64,000 bases of DNA from Gymnopilus junonius (Eukaryota > Basidiomycota > Agaricomycetes > Agaricales > Galerinaceae): assembly GCA_015501075.1 (NCBI GenBank), contig JADNYJ010000012.1:124001-188000 (forward strand), given 5' to 3'. Position 1 is the first letter of the stretch, and each line of letters begins with the position of its first letter. The translations under genes were made by a program, and so were the position numbers. This document shows positions 35,800-46,649 of this stretch, piece by piece. The notes below the pieces were generated by a model. The model had not been told where the DNA came from. It was given only the letters and a program-made list of their open reading frames with translations, and made no database searches.

Positions 35800-38027
35800 C
35801 TACCAAGTTCTCTCTTTCCTCTGATGGCCTCTTACTCTGTTCGATCGCGCTGATGTACGCAAGTATGTCAACTTCTCTCGCATAGGGTCCATCACCCGAG
35901 CATATTCCAAGAATAGCCTGTGAATCGAGCAGATACTTCAATTAAAGCGAGAAAAGTATGGCTATGGGATGGGTCTTACCGGAACATGTATGCAACCATA
36001 TCTTCCTTCCTCCAAAACGACTTACTCCATGCCCGACCAGCCTCTGCGATCTCCTTTGCTATATCCTCATGGGCTCCATTGCCAGCTGGGTCGCCTCGGA
36101 AAAAGACAAGCGCATCCCACAAGTCGGAGAGATCGAGTTGGACAGGAACGTAGTGTACCCAGGGCTCGATACGATCAGTATACCTGGTCAGCATCAAGAA
36201 TTATCGACGAAGACAGATAAGCTGGCAGACGGACCATTCAGGGTACACGGTCGACTTGAAAACGAGCGCGTTCGATGTGATGAGACTCTTAAATCGACTC
36301 GACCATGCGTGGCCGTCAACCTGGAATGATTCTTAATTCTCAACATCCAAAATACTAACGGAATGACTTACATCAATATAATATTTATAACGACCAGCCG
36401 TGGTTTGATCCTGGTATTTTCGATACTCAAAGATTTCACGCAACTTTTCGCACATCTCTGGAGCGCAGCTGCTAGGCTCTCCAGCGAACGCTATATCAAG
36501 CATAGTACCAGCCCACTGTTCTCTTTTAATCGAAGCACCCCTCCCAACCTTCTTTCCCTCCTTGACCGGCATGAGCACCGTCACGTTTTCTCCCAAAGGA
36601 TCGAGTCCTTCAACGTCTCCGTCACCAGTCCAACGCACAAGTCTTGCCCGCTGGGCTAAATCCCACCTCCTGTCGTTTGCATGCCAGATACCCTTGTTGC
36701 TGCCCCTCCATTGAAGACGCCCGTCCCACCTTTCATGCCAACTCGGGTTATCCTCCTGAGGCAGGTCCTCGATCCAATCCATCGGCATGGCGGTTGTGAT
36801 ATCTTGATGAACCGCGGTGGGCGAGTGCGAGAAATGTGGTATCAGGGTCTGAAACGAGCAGGCCCGTCGTGATATGAAATGAATTGACCGTGGAGGAGAA
36901 AATGGGAGGGATGCTGGCATGGATCCATGGCTGAACGGTGATTGTAAATAAAGCTCTTGGGATTTGAGGAATTCATGAAGCCGCGTGGAGCTTTGCCCCA
37001 ATCGATAGCTTGCTTGCGTGCAGGAGATACTGGCGGGCATGACGAGATCCAGCCACCAGGTGTAACTTTTGGGGGATTGTTCACGTTTATAACTATCGTT
37101 ATTTTTACCACAATTGTGAGCTCTGTATCATGCTTGAAAAGTGAGACTTACAGGTTCCTGACCTGGCTGCCTTTAAAGCCTCTTTTCTTAGTTTAAAATG
37201 GAGTGGAAGGTCGGGATTATCATGCGGAGAGAAAACGGCACGAAAGGCGGTATTGAAGTCTGGACCTCCTCCAACAGGTCCATGATGTGGAATGCGCCCT
37301 GGATAATGTCGTCGGTGGCACTCTGATCGCTTGTCGAAAGCGAATAATTCTTAACACTAATGGGCTCTTCCGACGCGTCCTTACCGATTGTGTATGAGCC
37401 AACATGTGCCCCCCAGTCGTTCTGAATTCGTTGTAAGTCTTGTGGGTCTATACCCCAAAAAGGCTCGAGGTCTTTGAAAATTTGGTCATACTCGTCAGGC
37501 AGTTGGACGTCGTGTTTCTCAACGTACGTCCACCTGCAGGAACTTTAGCCTTAGGCGATATCGTAGACAACAGATAAGAATGCTTACCATTCCACAAAAC
37601 CCGGTGGAGGCAGCCTTTTATATCGGCGTTGGTACTCATCTACGGCCTCTTCAAATGTACTGCTCGACCTTTTCAACTTGTCCCGCCATGCTTCATGTCC
37701 ACGCTTGATAAGCTCGTAAATTGGGTGGGGGCCATTGGGATTGACTTCGAGCAAGCCATTATCGTGATATAGATGCCAACCTAGTTCTTCCTGGGTATCA
37801 TTCTCCGCCTTGGACGCTGTCTGCGCCTCCAGATGGTGCTGAGCGTGGTGTGACGGGCTCGTCTGTCTGTCGGTGTACCGCGTTCCTTGACAAAAGCTGT
37901 TTCGAATGGAGGACACTGGCGCCTGCAAGTCTCGTAAGAAAAAAAAGTTTGTGGCGGCGACCAATGCGATGAGGATGATTAGTCTGTGCATTAGACGTAG
38001 TTTGGTGCTGGTAATGGTACTATGCAT
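35800..38027 (-). CDS. CAP10-like glycosyltransferase (GT90 family)
   Basis: Type II Golgi/ER membrane glycosyltransferase of the CAP10/Cxt1 type; family members move xylose or related sugars onto glycans. Exons (reverse order): 37588-38027, 37152-37533, 36372-37065, 36235-36320, 35980-36183, 35800-35917, with introns of 51-86 nt. After the start comes one signal-anchor helix (RLIILIALVAATNFFFL), then HPIYELIKRGHEAWRDKL, PPPGFVEWWTYVEKH, PHDNPDLPLHF, FIYNHRSAMDPCQHPSH, LQWRGSNKGIWH, a sugar-nucleotide binding block AGRYKYYIDVDGHAWSSRF, SNALVFKSTVYPEWYTDR and FLEYARVMDP. The stop is at 35800. Two one-base losses break the frame: near 37240 (in PPFRAVFSPHD) and near 36862 (after HDG, in a GGGCC run). 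Motifs are otherwise intact, so it is probably functional. Confidence 0.88.
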
Positions 38028-38636
38028 ATTGAAGAGATTCTGAACTTGAGGGCGAAGGAATGTCTGTTGTTGGCTTAGGCGAGATAGCTGAAGGTTGATA
38101 AATTTTATGAATGGACTTGGAATGGACTAAAATTATGAAGGGAAGCGTGTAAACTTCTTCGCACATGCCACAAACAAGTGGGGTGATACGTAGATCGATC
38201 ACCACCCTAATGAGGCAATCAAGATTCCTCAAATGGAAGTAGCGCCGCTTCGGACGTGCCAAGCACTGACATTGCGTCAAGGCAAAAATTTAGAGTAGAG
38301 AGGGAGAATGTATGACGTAAAGATCTTCTCCCTGGAAAACGATATCAAATGCTCTTTGCTGAACCTGGAGGAAGTGGCGTAATAGAAAATGAATAGTAGA
38401 GACCTCTCCAATCTTTTCCTTGATTGCCAACCACATCCAAAACCAGAGCTTACTAAAACATTCAGGTGGCTTCAAACTTGATCGCGAAAGAAAGGTCGAT
38501 ACTGAGCTCTCCTTACTATGGAGAGCTGTACATAAGTACATGAAAATAATTATATATGTATCTGAGTTCCAGACTAGATAGATATTCGAGGATGAAGGCG
38601 GGTATACGTTCATTGCTCCATAATTTTACACCGTCT
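38028..38636. other. Intergenic stretch, no gene seen
   Basis: About 600 bp upstream of the glycosyltransferase start and downstream of the EBP-like gene. Short frames on both strands show no motif. Confidence 0.5.
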
Positions 38637-39532
38637 TTAGTTCTTCTTTCCGGAAGATATTTTCTTTGCCTGAGCATCTGCGAAGTTAAGGGAACTAGCA
38701 AGATCCTTCCCAAGCCTCAGAACGATGAAGGTAGGAACGACAATCCACAACCTTGCAGTAAAAGAAAGCGGGATAAGAATGTCGTGCAATATACGATCAA
38801 AAAAAAGATTGAAGACGCACCCGTTAGGCAGGATCCAAAGAAGTAAAAGATCCGGAAGTGTATTATGTCCGATCGCACAGAAACCACAGAAATATTCTTG
38901 AAGCCAGTATAGGACAGTCTTTGATACGGTCATGAGCGCGGCACCGAATCCAATGAGAGGTGCTCCTGGCCACTCCGAAACGTGGGCTAGATACACGTAA
39001 CTGATGTTCATCAGAGTTTCGATGATGTTTAGAACGGCTGGGTCAAAAGGGATTGAGCCTCTGGAACAAGCTTAAGCATGAGACAAAGGAAAAAGAGCAT
39101 ACATTGGGCATTCGTAAAGCCATCTCCTCTTTCCAAAGCAGGTATACCATAAACCTTCCCATGGTCCATAAGTCCTGAAGAAAACGCTGAACTCAGACGA
39201 TACGTACATAGTCGACCTACATGCATTTTAGTACAATTAGGGCTCTGAAGTCTAATATACACTTACTTCTTGGTATAATGCGTAGGGTGCCCAAATCCAG
39301 TGAAGGTCCCCTCCCTAATTGGCACCAGTCAGAATGGACCCTGCCCTAAATCCACGACCCTGTCTACCTTCATTGAGCGTGGTCTATGGAGGTTGTCAGG
39401 TGAATTGCACAGCTGAACAGTACCAACAAGGCAGCTTGCTTACCGTAGCAAGCAGTAGCCAGCATCCCAGAAAATAACGGGCACAGTCAGAATGAACCAG
39501 GCAGATATCCACCAATGGGTTTTCACAGCCAT
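38637..39532 (-). CDS. EBP/EXPERA-like multipass ER membrane protein
   Basis: Small integral membrane protein. Starts at 39532 with MAVKTHWWISAWFILTVP and reads, over several short exons, VIFWDAGYCLLRPRSM, GGDLHWIWAPYALYQEVD, VYGIPALERGDGFTNAQ, NIIETLMNISYVYLAHV, FGAALMTVSKTVLYWLQEY, CGFCAIGHNTLPDLLLLW and VVPTFIVLRLGKDLA, ending in KKISSGKKN. It has about four membrane helices with conserved His, Glu and Trp, like the emopamil-binding/EXPERA fold of sterol isomerases, and a lysine-rich tail that could serve ER retention. Clear exons are 38637-38751 and 38821-39058 (69-nt intron); the 5' half contains at least four more short exons. The membership is by resemblance; enzyme activity is not proven. 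Confidence 0.65.
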
Positions 39533-41989
39533 GAGTGTTGCGGAGAGAGTTGAGACTTCGGTGTGAATTCAAATTGCCGAGAGCCGACTCAGAAGCCGAT
39601 GTCCCACGAGAGGGCTTTTCGGTGAACTCGGGCAGGAGTTGCTGGCTGCGACGATGTCCCTCAACGTTCAACGTTCAACTCCCATTGCAGTTCGATCTCC
39701 AGCACACATTATCTTCAGCGCATCTTTTCGGCGACCCACAGCGAACAAGTTCTTCAGGTAGAAGTCAAATGACGGCCTAACTGTAACTTTCCAGACCGCC
39801 TTTGATTCAGTCAGAATCAGTATGCATGATCATGAATACTCGAGGACTCCGTGGCTAGTGCCTTTTTTTTTTTTGTAATGCGCATCTTCTGCAAGGTGGA
39901 GTTGGTATTGTTCGAAACCTCCGTCCTCGTGGGCACCCGTTTTCATGGCGAAGTTCCACCAAAGTCTATTCATAGAGGTTCTTGTCCAGATCATAGGCCT
40001 TTGCTGTGGCACTTGGTTTCTCTTTCCAAGGAGTCTCTGGCAGGCACAATTTTCGCCCGGCCTCGACTTCAACGAAAGGTTATTCTGTGTCAGTAGCCTC
40101 CAAACTGTCTGTTTTATACCACTATTTCGCATCAGAGACCGTGACGTAGTGGGCATTTTATTACAACCATCCTGGGTGTTAGAAAGGACCCTCTTTATAC
40201 TTCATTTCTCGGGCAGGTTTGGAAAGTGTACCTTCCGTCAGACGTGTACTCTAACTGCTTTTATGTCGCGATGATGACCCGTTCTCAAAGTGGAAGGAAA
40301 AATGCACAACCTTGCGGTCACCTTCCAGCTGCTCATGGACCACTCAAACGCTGGGTTGCTACGTCTCCGACTACTCTTGCGATGCAGAACGAACGTTGTT
40401 GGTTCCGAAAGGAGCGGCATGCTCCAAGAATGCGGTGTTCCTGAATTGGCGCTCAGGGTATGGCTTTCCCGGACCTGAACTTCCAGGCGTCATTGACAGA
40501 CCCTGGTACTTTACGTCCTGCTCCTTTCCTTACCTATTTTCTATGTAGGTCCCGACGGTCCAAGTTTATGAACTCGGCTTCAAGGCGAGGTACGCATGTC
40601 AATTGTCTAGAGTGTTGCAAAGGATGACGACTAAGGCGCAAATGGTGAATCCATAGTTCGGATTGGATGGACTCCAACGTTGCAAGCCTCTCGAGTTCTT
40701 CATGCATGCGACTTTTACGATCCATCCAGTAGGGTCATATGATGATAGTTACAGTTCATGGGTCCAGTTAGGACCTTCGACACGGCAGCTTGTGCCTGGA
40801 AATTATCTATGCTGACTGAGTTTTCCTTGATCATCAACTTTCTTCCACAATTTGAATCCAGGACATAACCTGTAAGGGCCCGCAAACCCGAATCCCGATT
40901 TGTCGAAATCCTTCCAAAACTTTTGTGGCAAGATGAAGTCTTTTTTCTTTCAAGAAAGTTGTGAAGCATATCGGTAAATCCATGGTATTCACTCTATTTA
41001 CCTGGCAGAGGATACGGCGAGGTGCATGTTAACAAATGAACAATTTTCTCTGAGGTAGCTCACTGGGAGAGAGCACACTGGACATACTTAGATCCTGACG
41101 GGAGCGCTTTGTGTTTTCTCCTCTCGTGCTCAAGCCCCGTTTAACTCCTGTCTGCGGTGCTCTTGGCTACCTGGAGTTAGTCGGTTGCAATGCAGGAGTA
41201 GATCACTCTGGCCTCAATATAATGAAGTGTTGAAAATTGGTGTCAAACCCGGGCAAGTAGTTTTTAGTCTCGGAGTACTTTATCTATTGACAGACTGCAT
41301 GGATGCTCTTACACACACAGCGCGACGTTGGAACGAGAACGGACCATTTTTATGATTGTACGCAGCCTTCCCCTCTCCGAGAGTCCGAGTCGTGACATTT
41401 GGCAATGACATGCATTGGACATAGTCCAAGCTCCCTGATGTTCAGATCATGACCGGACAAAGCGCCTTGGCCTCTCGTCAGATAATAGACACCGTGCCGA
41501 AAACGCTTGGAATACAGTTAGAGGAATAAAATTTCTCATGACCATTGAATTGGATCGAAAGCGAGCCCACTGTATGTCTTTTTTCATTGGTCGTTACGTT
41601 CCATTGGATGGGCTTGACAGCTTGGCGGCTTGGAAGTGCAGGTTTTGAAGCAACCTGAAGCAACGTCTCCCTCGTTTGAGGAGCTTTGGCAGTGGGCACC
41701 TGTCCACAAATCGAACTTCCAGCTTGCTAGCACTTATTGTTGGTCCTTGGAAGATCGTTTCTCGCTGCCAGGGGTTAACTCATAATTGTCTATGATTTTC
41801 AAGGAGCGCCAACTCCTTTTCTTCAAAAAGTGACTGGTTAAGGGAAATGACGACCTGTGACATCCCATTATTGTCAAATTCGAAGGCAGACAAAAAGCGG
41901 AATCGTGCATTCATATGTAATCACCCCAGGTCTGGCGAGGGCAGACGGCAACCTGGAGATAATTGCAATTGTTCCAATCTTTTGCATGG
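39533..41989. other. Gene-poor stretch, no gene seen
   Basis: About 2.4 kb with only short overlapping frames on both strands. A GTTGAACGTTGAACGTT direct repeat occurs near 39662-39678. Nothing else stood out apart from a poly-T tract near 39862. Confidence 0.5.
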
Positions 41990-42016
41990 TGACTCACTCG
42001 GTGACTCACTCGGTGA
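41989..42016 (+). promoter_or_regulatory. Tandem 12-bp repeat carrying two TGACTCA sites
   Basis: GGTGACTCACTC is repeated head to tail, with a third, cut-off copy. Each full unit contains TGACTCA (41990-41996 and 42002-42008), the consensus bound by fungal bZIP factors of the Gcn4/Cpc1 type. It lies about 410 bp upstream of the peptide-precursor start at 42414. Function is inferred from the motif and its duplication. Confidence 0.4.
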
Positions 42017-42333
42017 CAATTGCTCAAGTTAAAGATTACTGTACATCCGCCTCTCAACGTTGAGATGAGAGAGGAAGAAGCCAAGCAGGAAGTCAAGGCT
42101 TTTCATTTACCGCGGCTTGTCGTCAACCCCGTACCAAGCTCTACAAAACTTCGGTGGAATTGTCAAAGGTCGGATTCTTCTCCTAAACGAGACAGCGAGA
42201 CAGGCACAAGCGGCACTGCCAAGAAGACAAAAATAATTGATAAGAAGTTCGATAGGAAGCATTAGGAACGGCAGGAATGAAAGGGTCCTGCTTATTTTAG
42301 GCGTCACTACTGGGCATAAACGGTTAGCCCAAA

Positions 42334-42343
42334 GATTTAAAAG
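42334..42343 (+). promoter_or_regulatory. TATA-like box upstream of peptide precursor
   Basis: GATTTAAAAG stands about 75 bp before the ATG at 42414, a usual distance for a fungal TATA element given a short 5' leader. The pyrimidine-rich/CCCC-containing leader and CATCAACCTCATC next to the start fit a transcribed fungal 5' end. Confidence 0.35.
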
Positions 42344-42413
42344 GGCGGGCACCAGTTCGTTTCCGTTACCGAAATTCCCCCCAAACCGCACATCAACCTC
42401 ATCCTCGAACAAG

Positions 42414-42809
42414 ATGCGTTTCTCGAGTGTAGCGCTATTCCTTGCCTCGGCGCTCACCTCGTTCTCGCTTCACCCATTGTAAGTCAACGTTTTTCTGCCG
42501 CTGCCAGTAATTGGGTTTAACTTCCTTTGTTTCTTAGGCTATTGATGGGATCATAGCTCGCGGAGTTGTGGGTGTTGCAGTGCGTCGTAATTTTACTATT
42601 GCGGGAGTCATACTGAAGTTGAATTCTCTCAGAGAGATGCTGAAGTAGGACCCGTCATTGAATTGAAACGTGCCCCCCTGCCGACTCCAACTGGGCCTGA
42701 CTGGAGACGGGCTCCAGAGCCGACATCGGTTGACTGGAGACGCGAACCTGATCGTCCGGATTGGCGGCGAGAGCCCTCTCCACAAGAGGGCGGGAATCCC
42801 GACTGGTGA
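42414..42809 (+). CDS. Secreted Kex2-type repeat peptide precursor
   Basis: Not a named family. Exon 1 (42414-42478) encodes a signal peptide, MRFSSVALFLASALTSF. Joining it to 42635-42809 across a 156-nt GT-AG interval keeps the frame and gives 79 residues. After the signal comes a short pro-part ending ELKR. Four segments follow: APLPTPTGPDW-RR, APEPTSVDW-RR, EPDRPDW-RR and EPSPQEGGNPDW-stop. Each is cut off by a dibasic site, which Kex2 would cleave; each starts with Ala-Pro or Glu-Pro, a dipeptide that a Ste13/DPP-IV-type protease can trim; and each ends in Asp-Trp. This is the architecture of fungal Kex2-processed repeat proteins, which include pheromones and dikaritin-type RiPP precursors. 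No CaaX motif and no UstY-like gene is nearby. The intron is longer than usual and is the least certain part. Confidence 0.65.
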
Positions 42810-43545
42810 TATGCAATTGCACACATGGATGCTCGCAGTTAAATTCACTACCTCAATTTGACCTCAATGGCAAACTTTACCATGCATTTTCCAATATCCC
42901 CGCCACCACTGCCACCATATACTGCAAGCCTACATTCGTTTCCAGCAATTTGTTTAAATATTCATGTTGTATGAATATACATCCTCCCGTTTCAAATTTG
43001 TGCCGCATTGCCTTCCCTTTTCTCCGACATACTATCAAGACAGAACATTCGTTTATTTCCAATCTGGTCTTCGATTTGAATATTCCTTTTATACTACTAT
43101 ACACGTATACGTACCATGCCTGGGCATTGTAAAATTCAGTACTAACTCGCCGTTTGCGCATCTAATAAATGGCAATTAAATTTGTATACTGCGAACAAAC
43201 GATGTGAATTCTGAAGGTCTCATTTGTTTCTGCAAGACGACTGCATCGTCTGCACGTATAATTGGCTGCAACTGTGCAACATGAGTTGGGTGACTCGGGT
43301 AGTAATCGGGGGGTCGACAGAATCAAATGGGGCAGTCACCGGCTGCTCTCACGTTGCCAGGTACGGCCCCTTGATGTGAACACCGACGACGACTGTTGTG
43401 TTGTCGGTCCTGCTCCCCTTTTTTTTTCTTTTGATTGTACTATATCTTTTGTCGCCAACGATTGTGACAACTCTTTTCCACGATTTGAAGGTTGAACCTC
43501 AAAAAGATCCTTTCTCAGCTCGTTTTTTTGACAAAATTGTAATCG
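42810..43545. other. Intergenic stretch, no gene seen
   Basis: 3' region of the peptide precursor and 5' region of the bestrophin-like gene. Small frames in both directions have no recognisable composition. Confidence 0.5.
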
Positions 43546-45849
43546 ATGACACTCAGGGAGCCTATTGTGGAACCCGCTTCTCCCTTGTCGGTATGTCTTT
43601 ATCACTGTCTTTATGCAAGCTTGTCATTGAAGTGCATAACCTCAGAGAGCGGAAACCTTTCATCATCAAGGATTTCGTGTCCCAGACCCGTAGGTTTTTC
43701 CATGCCGTGTAGTTCATTTAACTTCATTAATCTTGCCATATAGCTTCGCGCCTCGCCACAGACCTGGAGCTTCTTTTGTGCACGCCCTGCTCGCTACTAC
43801 CTTATTCCGATGTTGGCATATACTACTCTTCTTCTCGGCTTGGTCAACTCTCATTACCATTTTGTGTCAACAAGGCCACAAGTTGACTGTGCAGCCGACT
43901 CTACTGACCGTGTAAGCCTCTTCTTCTTCCCAAACACTCTCTAAGGCTAATCTTGAGGAAGTGTAGGTACCGTCCTCGGTTTTATTATATCTTATCGCAC
44001 GACATCGTCTTTCGAACGATACAATGAGGGGAGAAGATTGTGGTCCCAGATCATCTATGCGAGTCGCACCTTTGCCAGGACTGTTTGGTTCCATGTACCT
44101 CGTACGCTGCTCTTTATAGCCCACAGAAGGAACAACGCATCTAATCAGCTTGCAGAGAATCCGCCCACAGAAGGAATGACCACAGAGGAAGCGAAAGCAA
44201 GGACCTTGATAGAAAAGAAGTCGGTTGTCAACCTTCTTGAGGCTTTCGCTGTAGCGATGAAGCATTACCTACGAGGAGAGGATGGCATATACTACCAGTA
44301 GGCTTCCTCTCTTATTTTATTCCGATTTGCCTGTTAAAGCTTCCTTCTAGGGACTTGTATTATCTAGTCAAGTTTCTTCCAGCCTATGCCTTGCCGGCAG
44401 GCTTGCCGTCAATGACAGACCTCTCCTCAGACGAGGAAAGTGAGGCCAGACCTGTTCAACCGCTTGCGACACCAATGTCTAATGCATTTCCAAGTCCGAC
44501 GTCTGCAAATTCTCCGCGGCAACAAAGCTTCTCTAATCCGACAGGGAAAAATATTACTATTGCCCCAATGTCTTCGGTTCTATTTCAGAGAAATCTGCCC
44601 ACTTCGCCCGATAGTCTTCTTCCAGCACCTGTTACAGTCAACAGCCCGGGACAAAGATCGTCGTTCCTTGAGACCGTCACCTCGGGACGGAAGTCGATGG
44701 ACAAGGAACGATTTATTCTGAACCGACATGACGAAGCATATTTGATGCCTTCATCCATGCCTCCGAAATGGGCTATCTTCGACTTCTTTCCCTTTTCCCT
44801 GCTTGTCCAACACATGACCAAGCAAGGAAAATCTGTGAAAGGCAAGAAAGGCGCGCGTGTTAGAGCCAAACTACGTCATAATGCCATAGGACACAATCTG
44901 CCTCTGGAGTTGTCCCTTTACCTTGTGTGTTGGGCCTTTGCTCTTCCAAGCTATGATTGTTAATTGACAACTATTCAGTCTTCTTACATTGCCAAGCTTC
45001 AAGAACGTAAACAAATAGATGTACCAACTACCAGTGAGTCCAAGTTTTCAGTAACGCTAGCTGATCCTGAACTTTCATCATAGATACCCTAATTGCCGCT
45101 TTGAACCAGCTGGTCGACAGTCTGACCGGGCTTGAGCGAATATTGACGACACCTATCCCTTTCTCGTAAATGTTTTCGCCCCTTTGATTCTTTGTTATCT
45201 CACCAATTTATCATCAGTTACTTAATCCATCTGTGGGTTGTCACAATACTTTACTACCTTGCGTTGGTGGGTCTCGCTAAAAATCAATCTCGGTTGTTTA
45301 ACAGTTGGTTCTGACTACAGAAATTCAGCCTTTCCAGATCTACTCTAGTCTGAAGTGGGTGACGATTCCTGCAACAATTATCATCGTCAGTCTGAGACTT
45401 CATCGTTTCCTCCATGATTTGTGCCAATCATCACGATACAGAGTTTCATCTTCTTTGGATTCCTTGTTGCTGGTGAAGAGATCGAAAGTGCGTGATCAAT
45501 TAAAATCTTCAACACTGCTTTGAGCTTACTTCATGAACATATCAGACCCTTTTGGATACGACAAGAACGATCTAAACCTCGATCACTTCACGCATAACAT
45601 CATTCGTGAGTCCATGGCTTCATTCTTGTAGATCTATCCCCATCGTTGACCCACACGCCACACCCAATCCGCGTTCCAGGGAATGAGCTGAAGGCAATCA
45701 CATCCACACCCCCTCCCGATCCAACACGTTGGGCTTTCGTTCCTGAAAATAATCTCCTGTTTTTCGATACTCTGGATGAGCGTGTAACTCCGCAAGAGTG
45801 GATCTCAAGAGGTCGTGTCGCGATGCAGAGAAACCTCAGTCATTTTTAG
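43546..45849 (+). CDS. Bestrophin-like anion channel (UPF0187/RFP-TM family)
   Basis: Multi-pass membrane protein of the bestrophin superfamily, probably a chloride or other anion channel. Begins MTLREPIVEPASPLS; conserved parts follow over about ten short exons: RKPFIIKDF, ASFVHALLATTLFRCWHILL, TVVGTVLGFIISYRTTSSF, ERYNEGRRLWSQIIYASR, AFAVAMKHYLRGEDGIYY, DLYYLVKFLPAYALP, SSYIAKLQERKQIDV, LTGLERILTTPIPFSYLIHL, PFQIYSSLKWVTIPATIII, FIFFGFLVAGEEIENPFGYD, DLNLDHFTHNI, and the end QEWISRGRVAMQRNLSHF (stop 45849). The FERYNEGRRLW and AGEEIENPFGYD blocks are family hallmarks. A Ser/Pro-rich cytosolic insert sits at about 44420-44700. Verified introns include 43912-43961 and 44298-44350. Some N-terminal splice choices rest on frame only. 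Confidence 0.85.
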
Positions 45850-46649
45850 TGTTTTCCAAGGCGCCAAGTTGTACGGAAGGCAGACGTCATGGTAGCAAGG
45901 CACATGAGCATATACGCGTTAACTATCATCCTTCACTCACATTTCAATCCTCGGACCTTTGGAACTTTCAATCGCATTGTTGTTGTTTATTCAAATTTTT
46001 CTTTATTGGGCTTTATGTAACTTAGACGATATCTTGGCATCCTGGGCCACAAGTACTCATTATTATACACATACCTCATACCATTTCCGCAATAAAAGGT
46101 CATTTGTTTCCGATTCTAATCACCGTGCGTATGCCGGATCTACAGTATACTATATACAGATAGATGTCACATCTTTTACTGATCGCGATTAACTCTCTCA
46201 ACTCTGATCTCACTTGACACAATACCAGAAATACATCATCATGCGCCTTCTTCTCTACGCTCACCCCATTGGTTTGTTCGAGCATGACTGCTCAGCAAGC
46301 ACAAATTCTTAAAAACCACCTAATAAAACTGCACATGCCTTCGCCTAGAAACGCTGCTGAATTGCAGTTCCTTCTGCACGGACAACACGATAATGATGCC
46401 TCCTTCATTCTTAGCATCGACGGTTGCAACGACCCCTCTGTCAGATGACAAAGGTGAATAGAAGGAGAACCCAAAAAAAACAACGGCTGCAACTGGGCAG
46501 GGTAGTCTGAGTACGTCCGAGTCCTCGCTCAGGTGAGGGATTCCTTCTCGCGATTCGCGAAGTTAGCATCCCTGAATTCGGTCTTTGATCTAGCTTAGTG
46601 CCTATTCTGGGGCCGAACTGAAAACGAAGTCGAAAAGCCACAGCTGTTT
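45850..46649. other. Intergenic stretch, no gene seen
   Basis: About 800 bp between the bestrophin-like gene and the start of the glycyl-tRNA synthetase relic. No convincing frame or repeat. Confidence 0.5.

Noticed and set aside
41847..42265. Short plus-strand frames just before the peptide gene
   Set aside because: They include the tandem TGACTCA repeat and end before the promoter; no start context or conserved features, so they are more likely regulatory DNA.
42414..42809. Reading the peptide gene as a basidiomycete lipopeptide mating pheromone
   Set aside because: There is no C-terminal CaaX box, it has a signal peptide, and no pheromone receptor (STE3-type) gene lies nearby.
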